Position numbers and translations under genes: made by a program
Notes under the pieces: generated by a model
Told to the model about the DNA's origin: nothing
Databases searched by the model: none
Seen by the model: the letters and a program-made list of their open reading frames with translations, nothing else
Part shown: piece by piece, positions 12,801-24,800 of the stretch
How positions within the stretch are numbered: the stretch's first letter is position 1
How the letters are laid out: every line of letters starts with the position of its first letter
Assembly (NCBI GenBank): GCA_902702965.1
Contig: CACRXP010000570.1
Span: forward strand, 157,146-221,145
DNA length: 64,000 bases
Reading direction: 5' to 3'
Origin: Spirometra erinaceieuropaei
Lineage: Eukaryota > Platyhelminthes > Cestoda > Diphyllobothriidea > Diphyllobothriidae

Positions 12801-15800
12801 CCGCGCCTTTGAGAATAGTCTTCACGGTGACCTACGTGCGCGCAGTTGGAACTAAGTTGAGGGGTGTAATTTTAAAAGCGGGAGGGTGCAACGACAATAA
12901 GACGAAAAACAGACATGATGTAGTGTGCTCAATTTTTGGGCTCCGGTTTAAGGGCAGAACTACGTCATTCATAACTCTATCTTGAATCTCCGTTTTAGAA
13001 TAGATATTTCTGATACGGTGGAACTTGAGGACAGTTCTCAAGGCTAGTCGCCTTTCACTCCACATATATTGACTTATTACTAAATTAGTGCAGTCATCGG
13101 GTTTTGCTGTCACAATTTAATCGGTAAAGCGTCGGAGGGGGAAGTGTGGAGGTCGGGAGTCGAACTAGTCACCGCGGCAACAGTTTACGGATTTAGCCTT
13201 AAGAGTCTACATTGTCGGTCCATGCGAAAGGATGTTTCAGGCTAGAGCTGAGGCGAGACCGATACGATTGCTGGAACAACGGGTTTATAAACTCGAATTT
13301 TCGGTTTCGTATTCCACCTGATAACTAAAGTAAACGGAGACCTAAACTGGCACTCTTTGTACATACGGACGCAGTTTATCATGTTAATTACGCACAAGCT
13401 ATGCCCATTCAGTTAGTTAAACCACTCGATAAATCGATGAACCAACACTGGTAGACGTTCTCTTGAGCTCGTAATAAAAAATTCTAAAGGGTCTAGCGTG
13501 CACTCCCTCAACGTACGAGTTTACCGACGCGCACAGTTGGTTGACACCCTCAATCTTCTTGTCAACTACGACTCGCCCAATTCTGTTAAATAAATTTCCG
13601 ACTTCTGTCCCCTGTCTTTTGCTACTTCACACAACTTAGCAGACAGTTCCAGTGTATTGTCCATCTATATTAACCCTGACGTGAATGGAACAAGCAAAAA
13701 CCTGTCCACATCGTCATAAAATTCCCCATATCACTTCTATTTTTTGGTTTATTTGGGTAACTTATAGTACCATTGATAAAGGGAACGTGATTGCCAACGT
13801 CTTGTCGTGAATTTTGATGTACGGCAGAGCAATGACTCTAACCCTGGTTTTTTGTGCCAGTATCGAAGGGCGCACCTCCTACTTTTCCCAGCCATAAAAC
13901 CATCAATTACGGTAGGTCTTTAGACATGCAACGTGTCTTTCTGCTTCTCAATCAGTTAAACTTCAAGCGTTCGGCTTTGACGATTGCACTACCGTGAAAG
14001 TACTAATTGACAACCACTTATATACACAGCGTCGGGAGCGTTTCTGTCCATGACAACTCGGCGGCAAACGTTAACAAGAACATGGCAATTAACTCTCCTT
14101 CAACTGTTTCACCTGAACTTCTGCACAGGCTACGGCGTCTGGCGGTGTAATCGGTTTGAACAACAGGTAGGAACTCCTTTCACAATCGAGACATGCAAAC
14201 CACCCCAGCCGGTTCATCGTTTGTCCCCCCGTCAACACCCTTATTGTAGTTTCGATGTGGGGCCGTAGGTATGATCACACCTCAGACTCTGGTCTCTAGC
14301 TGGCGGCCACATCAAATGGCAAGGCCTAAACAATCACCGCTCTAGAATGAATAAGACACGGGGACTGGTCACAAGTAACAGCAATTCAGTAAGCTCAGCT
14401 AATGGATGCATTGATTATGCTGACACATGTTCTCCCGCACACATGACAACCACTAACTCATGCGCATCCTCGGCTGCGGAGCATGCACAGAAGGGGGTAA
14501 ATTGTCGCTTCTAACATCCAAACCAGGCACTCTTACAGCCATTCTCCGCCTTCTTCTGCACTGCAGTTGGAGATTGCTTTGACTAAGGTAAGGCCACTAC
14601 AGTGACCGCGTCAAGGCACAAAGGGAGTCACTAGAGGAGTTGTTACACAATCGCATACCCAAGGGTTAGGAGGCTGTGCTTGAACCATCAATGGCGGCGT
14701 CTTCATTCCTTACGATGAAAGTAGGACGAATGATCTATTGACAGCCCTTCTGATGGAGGGTTGCTCATTCACGGTCTGCCCGTGTGATTAACTGCCCTAC
14801 TGCTGACTGGACTCGGGCCGACGATCTGCGGTCGCTCGGTTCAAATTTGTATACGAAACGTCGACCAGATAAGCCGCTTTTCCGACGATACAGTCCACCT
14901 ATTGTTTGGCCTACTCTCCGAGGAGTAGCTCAACACTTAATCATGGTGGAGGTGATTTGGCAGCGATCAAATTCACGTACTCTCGAAAGATACAGGCAAA
15001 TCTTCGTACCTGGCTAATGAAGGTAGGCAGTGATCATTAGAGTAGTTTCGCTCTCACGAAAGTTCTGCACCCGGCGGGCAGTGGAGGCCAAAAAGTCGCT
15101 TAATCTTACGGGCGAGTTCAGATATCTTACATCGTAACTAGCTGCTCTAGCAAGTGCAATCGCGTTGGGAGACCTTGTCAGAGTGCCGGATTCCGTAGTG
15201 GGGTCTGAAATGAGAATTCGTGGATAGGAAGACCAACTGTAAAATGCACTCATGACGGCTTCCCCTCTTAATATTCAACGACCTAAACTGTCGTTGGGCA
15301 AACTGGTGGTTCCCTGAAAAGGTTCAAGTGGAATGTTGGGAGACCACATAAGTCGAGCTCAAACCACTGTGAATCGGTCATACTCATTACGCAAACAACT
15401 ATTTTACAAGAATTTGTCCACATTTAAAGGTCGAAGTGACAATCTGGAGCGAGACAGGGTCCCTTTCCATTTTAGTAGCCGGAAACTGTGGAGATACAAA
15501 ATTTTCCTTTCGGTATTAATGTTTTTCTAACACTTCTAAAATATCCTCAACACCAACGTGATTACCGCCGCCGCCACCACCACCACCACCAACACCACCA
15601 ACACCACCACCACCAACACCACCACCACCGCAGCTCTATCAACTCCATCATCGTCGTCACCATCATCATCACCGTCGCCACGTTCATCGTCTCCGTAGTC
15701 GTTCTTATTCCTCCTGGCATGATCGTCGTCATCAAAATTTTCAGCAACCTCACCACCTCCGTTATCATCTCCGTCATAGCTACTAACCCGTAGTCAAGAA

Positions 15801-18800
15801 CGCAAATCCTTTAGTCCTAGAACTACACTTACTGCCTGATGTCAGCGCGAAGCCATCGTTCTCACCATCCTTCTCGTCGTCCTTCCTATTCTTCTCATCA
15901 GCAGCGTTATCGTAACTAAAGCAAAATGTCTGCGTCCCGACATTACACTTACTTGAGGGTGTAGAGGTGAATCCACATCCTGAACTGGTAAGAAGACGCT
16001 GGCAAGGCGTGAATTTGCCTTCCATCCTGGCAACGACGGCGCTGGCGGAGATGGAGGGGTCAGGTGTTGGCGTCTGATGCCGTACCTCCTCATACTCGTC
16101 CAGCAGGTCCTCACGTTCGCGGAGGAGACGAATGGGATTCTGTGCCCGAGAGGGGGGTCGACTCGAAGGCTTTGGGGGCCGCTTGAAGAGTCCGCCTCTG
16201 GATAGAAATAATCCGCGCAAGGGCGCACACAATAACAATGGAACAATTTCAAACATGATGACGTCGTTAACGGGGGAGGGGAGGGGGGCGGGGAAAACAA
16301 GTGGCATACGCTCTAAGGAGGACGGGACCCTATTCTGCCGTTCCATGGGGGCTGCTGTCCCCCTGAGCTTGCAGGCCCCCACGCTCGGCAAGCTGCCACG
16401 TCGGATGGCATCATTATAATTGCCAAAAATGGGCTGGCACTGAGAGGGCCATCGACGCAATTCTAGGGATCAAGTAAGCACGAACACCCGACCGAACAAC
16501 CAATTTCGGAGGCCAGCACGGATACAGACTCTCAAGAACTAAATACGAGCACACCGACACGCACCCTGGTCTTGTTTACATATTCTGCCGCAGTTCGCAA
16601 CTTACCTGAACACAAAAACAAGCCTGCTGTTTGTTGACGTTGTTGCACAGAAAGTAGCTTGGTTGTGGGTGCTTACTGCGTATTAGTCTCCGTCCAGCTT
16701 CTTGACTTATTCCTTACGACCGATTTGCCGCACCTGGTTGACAGTCATGTGACCCGATCAGCTTATGATTCATGCTTTGATCGTCGTGGTACATGAACAC
16801 AGTCTCAAAGACATCAGTCACGAACTGACCGAGGCCGGCATTCTTGTTTTTTTATAATTCCTGTTTAGCCGTACGATATACATCACCGTTTTCTTGGATT
16901 CAGCCATGAAATACGACTAATCGAACAGGACTCGAATGCGCATCTTGGTCCTCTACTGGCAAAACTCCTTTTGAGGTAATTTTTGTCACGATAAAAACGC
17001 CTATATTAGTCCGACTGTGGCCGAACTGAAGGAGCTCACTCACTTTGTCAATTCTCGGCTTGAAAGTTGTAGAATTCACACAGAACGACTGGCTTATCGG
17101 GGGTAGCACAGGGTTGTTCGAAAATTCCTTCCTTCAGAAACCAAGCTTGCAAAATGAACAGTCGAAATAAAAGAGTGCCACAGGTTTTGTTAAAAAACCT
17201 ACCCATCATCAAGTTTTAGGTGAACTCTTTAGTTAGCGTGGGATGTAAACATATAGTCCACATGTGAACATAGAAGGTAATAATTCACGATGAACTACAG
17301 CGGGGGGGGGGTTCTGGCGGAACATGTGATGGACTGTTTTGAAAGCTAGAATCATCAGTACAACCTGCATTACCCAAGGGGAGCCTCCGAATACTCAAGA
17401 CTGGGCGGTGGAGCGGGTGTTGAAGAAGCTGTCTGGCTAACATTCCCCTCGTTCTCATCCTCCTCAATGAGTTCATCCAACTTCTTCACTCCGAAGAAGG
17501 AGTCAACAAAGTTTTCGTCCATCTTCGGCACATGAACCTTCTGTAAGTGGACAAAAAGTGAGCAGTATTACTCGTCGAGAATGAAAAATCGACGACATGA
17601 TGCATTATTTTTGAGCATATGGTTGCGTAGTAGTGCCAACAGTTGGACTGCTTTTGAATACCGCCTAGAGAAGGCGGAGGAGATAGACACAAAATCGCAA
17701 CCTCAAATCCCTCGACTGCTGGGAAACGACTGGGTTAGTGTCGGCTGTCCACGCCCTGTCGCCAAGATGTTGAGTATTAAGAGATAGGCATTTCGGGAGT
17801 GAATGCTGGAGGTGAGAATGCAATGCAAACTAAATGTCTGTTGGAGTAGGTGTGGGTGAAAATTAACTGCGCTCAGAACAGGCCGCTTGTACACGAGTCA
17901 CGGCAGTTACCAACGATGACGAAAACGCGGCAGTTTTCCTATCGTGTTGAACACTGACAACTACAAGCTGGATCAGGGGGGGGGGCGAGACAGTGGATAC
18001 TTGGACGCTAATTGAATTATGGCGAAGGAGAATTGCCAGGATCGCCTTGACCTGCCTTTCTCTCCGTTTCTCTCCTGGTTTCCACCACGTTACACCGTGG
18101 TTCAAGTGCTGACAACGACGATCTCCATCCCGTGCCCCACATAATGGGCGCTGCACCGGCGACTGGAGGGTGAGTTAGTTTATGCTGGTAGCGGATTTTC
18201 ACAGCATCTGCAGCGCCCTTACTTTCCTCATCCACATAGGCCATGCGGAAAGACAATGTCCAGACAACCGGAGGTGAGTCGGGGAGCAATGACTGACAAA
18301 GCTGAACAGTTCATGTGTATCGCGTGTAACGGCATACCCGGACACCAGTCCACCTGCGCCAGGCGGCTCGGGGTTCACATAAAGGGCAGTATCCTAAGGG
18401 TCACATTAAGGGGCCATTGAAACCGGAGTCGCAGTCCGTTTCGATAGATTCAAGCGGGTTATATTTACTATGGTGAAGAAGGTGCTGACATATCATGAGG
18501 ATGGGTTTCCCCGCCCCATTCTCCAGCCGACTGTCCGAGTCTGTCAAGCAACTATCAATGAGAGTGGACTCAGTAGGTGACGCTATGTGAAGGTCCATGC
18601 CTAAGACGAGCCACAATACATATGTTCGACAGTAGTTATGGCTTTCACGGACTCGACGCAGATCGACAAACTCATGGCGTGAGTCAGTCTGATCCGCGTT
18701 TCGGTTCAGCCCATCTGCAGCGCGGTCAATAATGGGCAAACGTCCCAATAATATAAGCAGGTCAAGGTAACGGATCTCTACCCTTTCTTACGTCTGCCAG

Positions 18801-21800
18801 ACACATGCCAACCCTTCACTCTGATGAGTTGACGATGGAGCCAGATGCCAAGCCGCAGTTACGATCATTTAACCCCGGCGTCGCCTAGGCCGACGACTCT
18901 GTAATGGGAGCAGTGGCTACTCCATGGTAACCGCATCGGCTGGACAAGAACAGGCGAGGAATTAATCCCCATCGCAGCTATGAATATGGCCGTCGCCGAT
19001 TATGGCAGACAAATGGCGGAAATATTACAAAGCAAACCCTACTTTGCGCACTCGGACATGGATATTTTCAAGACAGTACCGAAAAGGACGAGGGTGGTCA
19101 TTTCTGACTTGTTAGCCGTCATCAGCCAGCCATACCCAACCGTAAGTACGAGAGAAACTGGGGCTCGAAACCGCGTTATGTGGTATTTAAACATTAGTTA
19201 GTCCAACATTCTAACATTCAGCCACGAAACTATTGCCTGTGGATTGTGGTCGGAAATATTACCTATGGTACCTTATCTGCATTTACTATTAGTCGCCGTG
19301 CGAAGGTTCTAGACTGATCCCTAACCAACAGCGGGATGATCACGACCCAAAACCTGATCCGTGAGCGCCTGTCTACCAGAAATATTCACGTAAGTCATCG
19401 AATAAAGCCTGGTTCCCACTCCTCACAACTTGCAACCACCTAATCCAGACGTTTAAGGCACTTTAGTAGTCTGCGTGCGTATCGACTGGATATTACTGAA
19501 CAAGACTCGCATAGCATCCGTCCTAAATCCCCCTTCCCACTCTTACCTTCTGTCAGCGTCGAGACTGCAAGGACGTGGTTGGACGCAGTGGGTGACAGAT
19601 GTTTCGCTCCTGCCTCACGAACGCCAGTTCCACGAACTAGTTGAAGTAGCCTTCATATATAATCACTACCCGATATCATGAGATGTCAACCGAATTGTTG
19701 TAATGCATTTTCGACCAGGACGGATTACTTAAGTTAGATTACAACATTTATTATCGTGCAGCACAAACCCAAGACATTTCAGACAGTCCAAGATGTCGGT
19801 TTTTTAATACAGTTCACTCGGGTCGCCTGCAAATGCCACGCTCGATAAGCATAGGTTACCTAGGCAGTATGCTTTTTCCCTCGATTTTCCACGTATTTAT
19901 AGATTTGAATATGTTTTATAGAAAACTGGTACACAAATATTATTTCTTGTACTCAACTTGGCAGAAAACCGTTTCTGTAGATTTAATGCTCAAAGAAGGG
20001 GTTTGTTCAGGTTTAAAAAGTTTTGGCAACGGCGCAATATGCGACTCCATCCAGAATGCGGAGGATGGGTCATCATGCATTACGGGGCCGGTGGAGGTAG
20101 GGGTTATATGGATGGGAAAAAAACAATGGAAAGGGGCGGAGTTCTACTTTCGTAAATAGGTTCAAGAAGATCCACGCGTCACCTTGAAGAGACCCGGAAA
20201 ATTGAATATCGGCGAAACTTAACAGCGAAAGCCCAAAGGAAGCTAAATATAGCGCCTGCACAATAAGACACGAAGTTCAGAGATCAAGGCAGTGAAATAG
20301 CCAATAGAAACCCAAGGACAAATGACGTTGCCGAACCCCATAAGAGTAAAGCGGGAACGTTGACCCAACGGCACGACATAATGATGCAGGACAGTGGAAC
20401 ACAGGGAGTCGCCAAGGTGGCCAACGAAGGTAAAGTATACCAAATTGGCGTGTATATCGACCGACAAATAAGCTGAATGCGATATTTAAGCGGAAATTTG
20501 TGTTATCTTGAAAAAGGTAGACAGTGTACCCAAAGTAAACAACGCTACCGTCGTAAGAATCAGTAGGAAGTAATAGATAATGTGCAGAGTTGGGTCACAC
20601 ACTGCGTCCCTTAAAAATTATTCAACTTCCGAAAAATTTTGAGTTCTATCGTACTTAACACTAGCATTCAGGTTTTCCAGTCCACAAGCTATATACTTTT
20701 CGTGTCAGGAGAATCCTCCACTCTTCTATGCCATTAAGAAGATTACCTATACAGTTTATAAGATTCCGAAGTGCATGTAAACTATACTGTACATCGTATA
20801 AGGGATATTAATAAACAGATAGATACGACGCCATTTGATTTGACACAGCAAGGCTTTGCGAAATCTCATTATTAAAGACGCTGTTAAAACCGAAAGATAG
20901 TTCTTCGAGCGCTTTCCTACCAAGTGAGCACATGAATGGATGTTTTTTTTACACATTTTCCATAAAATCAGTGCTAAAATTTCGACTACTTAAGCAGACA
21001 TCTTTACCCAGTGAGGTTTTCGCGGGCGGCCGAGAAGAAGTACATTCGAAAGTCAACATCCTAGCGCGGCTGGAATATCTTGAGATTCTGCTGCAAGCCA
21101 GTCAATATCGCAGCCCAACTTAAGGACTCCTCCCCAATCGAAAACGCAGTTCAGAATTTCAGCTAGCATTTCACGAGGTCAGCACTGACTGTATGCCGCG
21201 CCAGACAACATAGGCCTCGTAGATGGTCTGACGTAAATACGCGCCGTTCAGATGATTGATGTTGTTGCTGCTGTAATGGTTGGCCTGCGCTGTTTTTTCA
21301 AAGGCCCGAATCAGAGGTTACGCTACCTCATGGCATGAGTTTGTGGAGTTGCCCTGAGTCAGCTCGAGCCCCCTAGTTATTGCCTTGCGTGCAGGGATTA
21401 GACGAAGGCAGACGCCACGTCAGCCATTGTGCGTAGCTTCGTCGCCATTCGACTGGAAGGCTTAGAAATTTCGCTGAGCCAGGGGAGGGGGAGGGAAGAG
21501 CGAGGTCGAGCCAGCGCTCTCCAGTGTTCGCAAACTAGCAAGGCGTGTTAACAGTCACGATTTGGAGGACTACCGAGTGACGGGATAATGCGGTCCTCTT
21601 CCAGACTGAGAGTTGCACTTTAAAGGCCTCTTCTTAATGCAGCCATCAGGACGCTCCCACATGAGTAAGATCAGAGATCCTCCCAATGAATCCGATCCAT
21701 GTGAATTTGAGAACGAGGCCCTGTCTGGCACGCGTAAGCAGGTTGCTTAACTTCTTCAGTACCGGTGTCTGCGCCTACCTCCAGTTTTCTCCAAATGTGT

Positions 21801-24800
21801 CTTATCATCGAAAATCAAAGAGTGCGGGGAGAGGGGATGAGGTAGATACATCAAAAGTCTGCCCACTGTAAACACATTTATATGCAAACCAAGGTAGTGT
21901 GAACCTGATTGAGTAGTGGCGTATCTCGTCGCTTGCGACAGCTGGGCTATCAGCTGGACGGCGGGAACTTTCCGTCTCAGACATCACTGTCCCCGGCAAG
22001 CGGACCATGGCTCCCCCGTAGTCCAGAAACTGGGTTGAGCACCGATTCGCCGAGCAACGGTTGGGTAGCAAAGTTTAGAAGACGGGTTTGTCATGGTGTC
22101 TGGACCCAAAGGTAAATATCTGCAGCTGCCTCTCTGGCACGCCGGCTTAAGGTTCCCGGGTAAGAAACGTCAGGTTAATCCGGGTCCAGTTGGTGGACGG
22201 GCTCATCACTGCCGGTCTAGCCAAGGGTCAATACTTTATAAGCAGAGATGGAGAATACTCAGTCACATGACGAGGCTAGCACTCAACGACTAACTGGATC
22301 CGGTTAATACTTCAGGTTTTCCGGGATTGCGATTGAGGTGTAGCCGACTGACGATGGCGAATAACCCGGAAATGTCCGGACGATTATCCACGCCTTTGAC
22401 TTTACGAATTTCGCGGGAATCGGGCATCTTGGGAGCAAATAAATTTCGGCGAACTGCCCCGTGAATCAAATGTCATGCACTGAATAAGAAGCATTCTTTT
22501 TCAAGCGTCAATAAAGACAAAAATTAGAAGTGACGCAAAGTACTGCAACTACGAGCAAGAAACTATGGTTTTACTGTCGACTGCAAGATAAAGGAGGAAA
22601 GAGAGAGAGTACAAAACAGAAAAGAATGGAGGTAGGGTCTTGATAGAGTCTAAAACTATTATTAGAATGCAAACCACGAGGGATGCACATCTCACTTGCG
22701 GAATAAATGGCACGAGCTCCCGCCTGAAATAGTTTGACTATGCGTAAACGATAGAGTAAAGAAGCAAACAGAGATCATAACTCACACGAATGACGACAAC
22801 GCTGGAGGAATCCGCCGTCCTGGAGGTCGCCTGTCCCTTCTCCCTTGCCAGAGCTGCAGGGGTGAACACTTCCGGAGCTGCATAAAAAACCAAGATTGAG
22901 AAGGCTACCCAAAAATTATTACAGATGGAAACAGGAGAGACTGAAATGGTCAGTTGTGAATCCTTTGCCATCGGTAGTTAACCATGTTGCAATCAGAAGC
23001 AAGCGACATGTGGTCCGACGCCTGCTCACCACTGGGCTTGACCCTCAAAAGGTTGATTCACGCGCCCACGCTGTGTGTCGATTGTATGATTACAGTTCGA
23101 CAATCGCGAGTAATGTCCGCCATGAATTAGTTGACAGTGGGGAAGACTTGCACGGAGCCTACAGCACGCCGTCCTCTCTCGCCCACCAGGCTCCGATGGC
23201 AAGACAATGTCAAGACGACGGGGGCTGGGCTTGGATGCAGTGTCTGACAAACCTTAACAGGCCATCTGCGCGTACCACACACGACCTGCTCCTCGCAAAA
23301 TAAACTATGTTTTCACAGACAGGGGAGTTCGGATCTCACCAGAGACCACATCAAAAAGGATCCGCCGAGCCTGTCTCCCATTCCTCTTGCCAGTCACCTA
23401 TATACACACGCCCTACTGAGCACGCGAAGTCGGTAGTAGTTAATGTTTCATGAAAGCGTCGCCTGTCGCTATCAGGGTGAATTACGAGGGCTCAGTTTAG
23501 CCTTGGAATGTAGCACGAAGCGGAGCGCTTGTGTGCCGTCCGGAAAGCAGGACAGTTCAGTGGATGTTGTGTGCATATTTTTGAGAAGCGTGGTAAACAG
23601 TTAAGCCTATCTTTCCGAGCGACCATAGATGGAGTATGTGCAGTTTGAAGTAGACAAACCTGCTTCTTCAGTTTGCAAAAATTACTAATCCCATTCCGTC
23701 AGCTGAATGATACAATTCGGTAGCAGCGGTGGGCTTTTCCTCTGACGGTGTAAAGTCTTGACTGATTTGATTCAAAGAAGTTTGACGCTAGCCTTGAAGA
23801 GGTGATACCCATGCACTTTGATGCCAGTGGTCGTTTACTTGTCACTTAAACGTTACTCATTAGTTTCCTTGTTGTAACCGGAGGCAGCCCTAACAGTGCA
23901 ATGAGACACGCCTAACGCAATTGTGTTGTTCTTGTCATCCGAAATTTTGAGCAATTACTTACATCAACGTCCGAGTCATGGACGGAAGGATTCCGGATGA
24001 CTTAGTTTTTTCCCACATAGATGTCAAAAGAAGCAGACATGGACCAGTAGAGGAGTGCTTCGCGCGAGTTCGCTTCGGGAATGTCGAGAAGGCGCGTACG
24101 CCCACACTCTTTAGTTTCCTCATCACCAGCTGAGGGTCTAAAAAGCCTACCCTGTCAACCGTCTATTGGTCAACCGCCTTAATGAAATTCGATCAGACCT
24201 GCTCTACACAATGTTGCCTATTCTTCGAGAGAAGAGGTGATGTAATCCTATCGACTTCGGCGAACGACTACCCGAGACGAAGGCTACTACCAACGGCCGA
24301 AGTTGGTGCGTTCAGTTGACTTCACAATACCATTTTTGCGTACTGAGAAAATTGTAGCCACAAAATAGGCAGGCCGAAAGTTCCACGCCTGTTCACCGAG
24401 TCAAACTACTGAGAAATCAATGTGTGAGCTCATGGGCCTGTTTGGAATGCGCTCTGGTGCATGTTTGGGTTGTCCACTTTTCAACTGCTCGGTGCCGGGA
24501 GTAACCCTCACGAATTGCCGTGTCCTCAAAAAGTGCTCTTGATCGCAGCCGCCATTTTACCCTAAAGATAATCTTTTTCTGGTTCAGAGAACCTGTACGT
24601 TAGTGTTGAGGGGTGGATACTGCCCTTTCGGGAGCTTCCAAGGGCCAAAAAGTGAGGATTAGTTCGTGAGGTGGTCAGAAGTCTGGTGGTTAGGCTAGTT
24701 TGTCTAAAGAAAAGATGAATGAGCCCCAGTTCAGTGTTTACGCTGTTTCGCATCTAAAAGAAGACAGTTTGAATTACCTTACTTTTCTGCTTACTAGTTT

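Larger units (their letters stand above)
17541..22785 (-). other. Intron, 5.2 kb
   Basis: It contains a SINE remnant (about 19085-19205) and a fold-back element enlarged by an insertion (19658-21193). A possible extra exon-like frame on the minus strand near 18170-18260 ([13 protein letters not shown]) has no clear borders and is not annotated. The stretch 21200-22780 shows nothing recognisable. Confidence 0.6.

Noticed and set aside
15488..15793. Histidine-rich plus-strand protein
   Set aside because: The frame is produced by the CCA/CAC/CAT triplet repeat and has no other support.
18017..18289. Extra exon in the 17.5-22.8 kb intron
   Set aside because: The flanking exons already join in phase 0, and no convincing splice borders bracket the open minus-strand segment.
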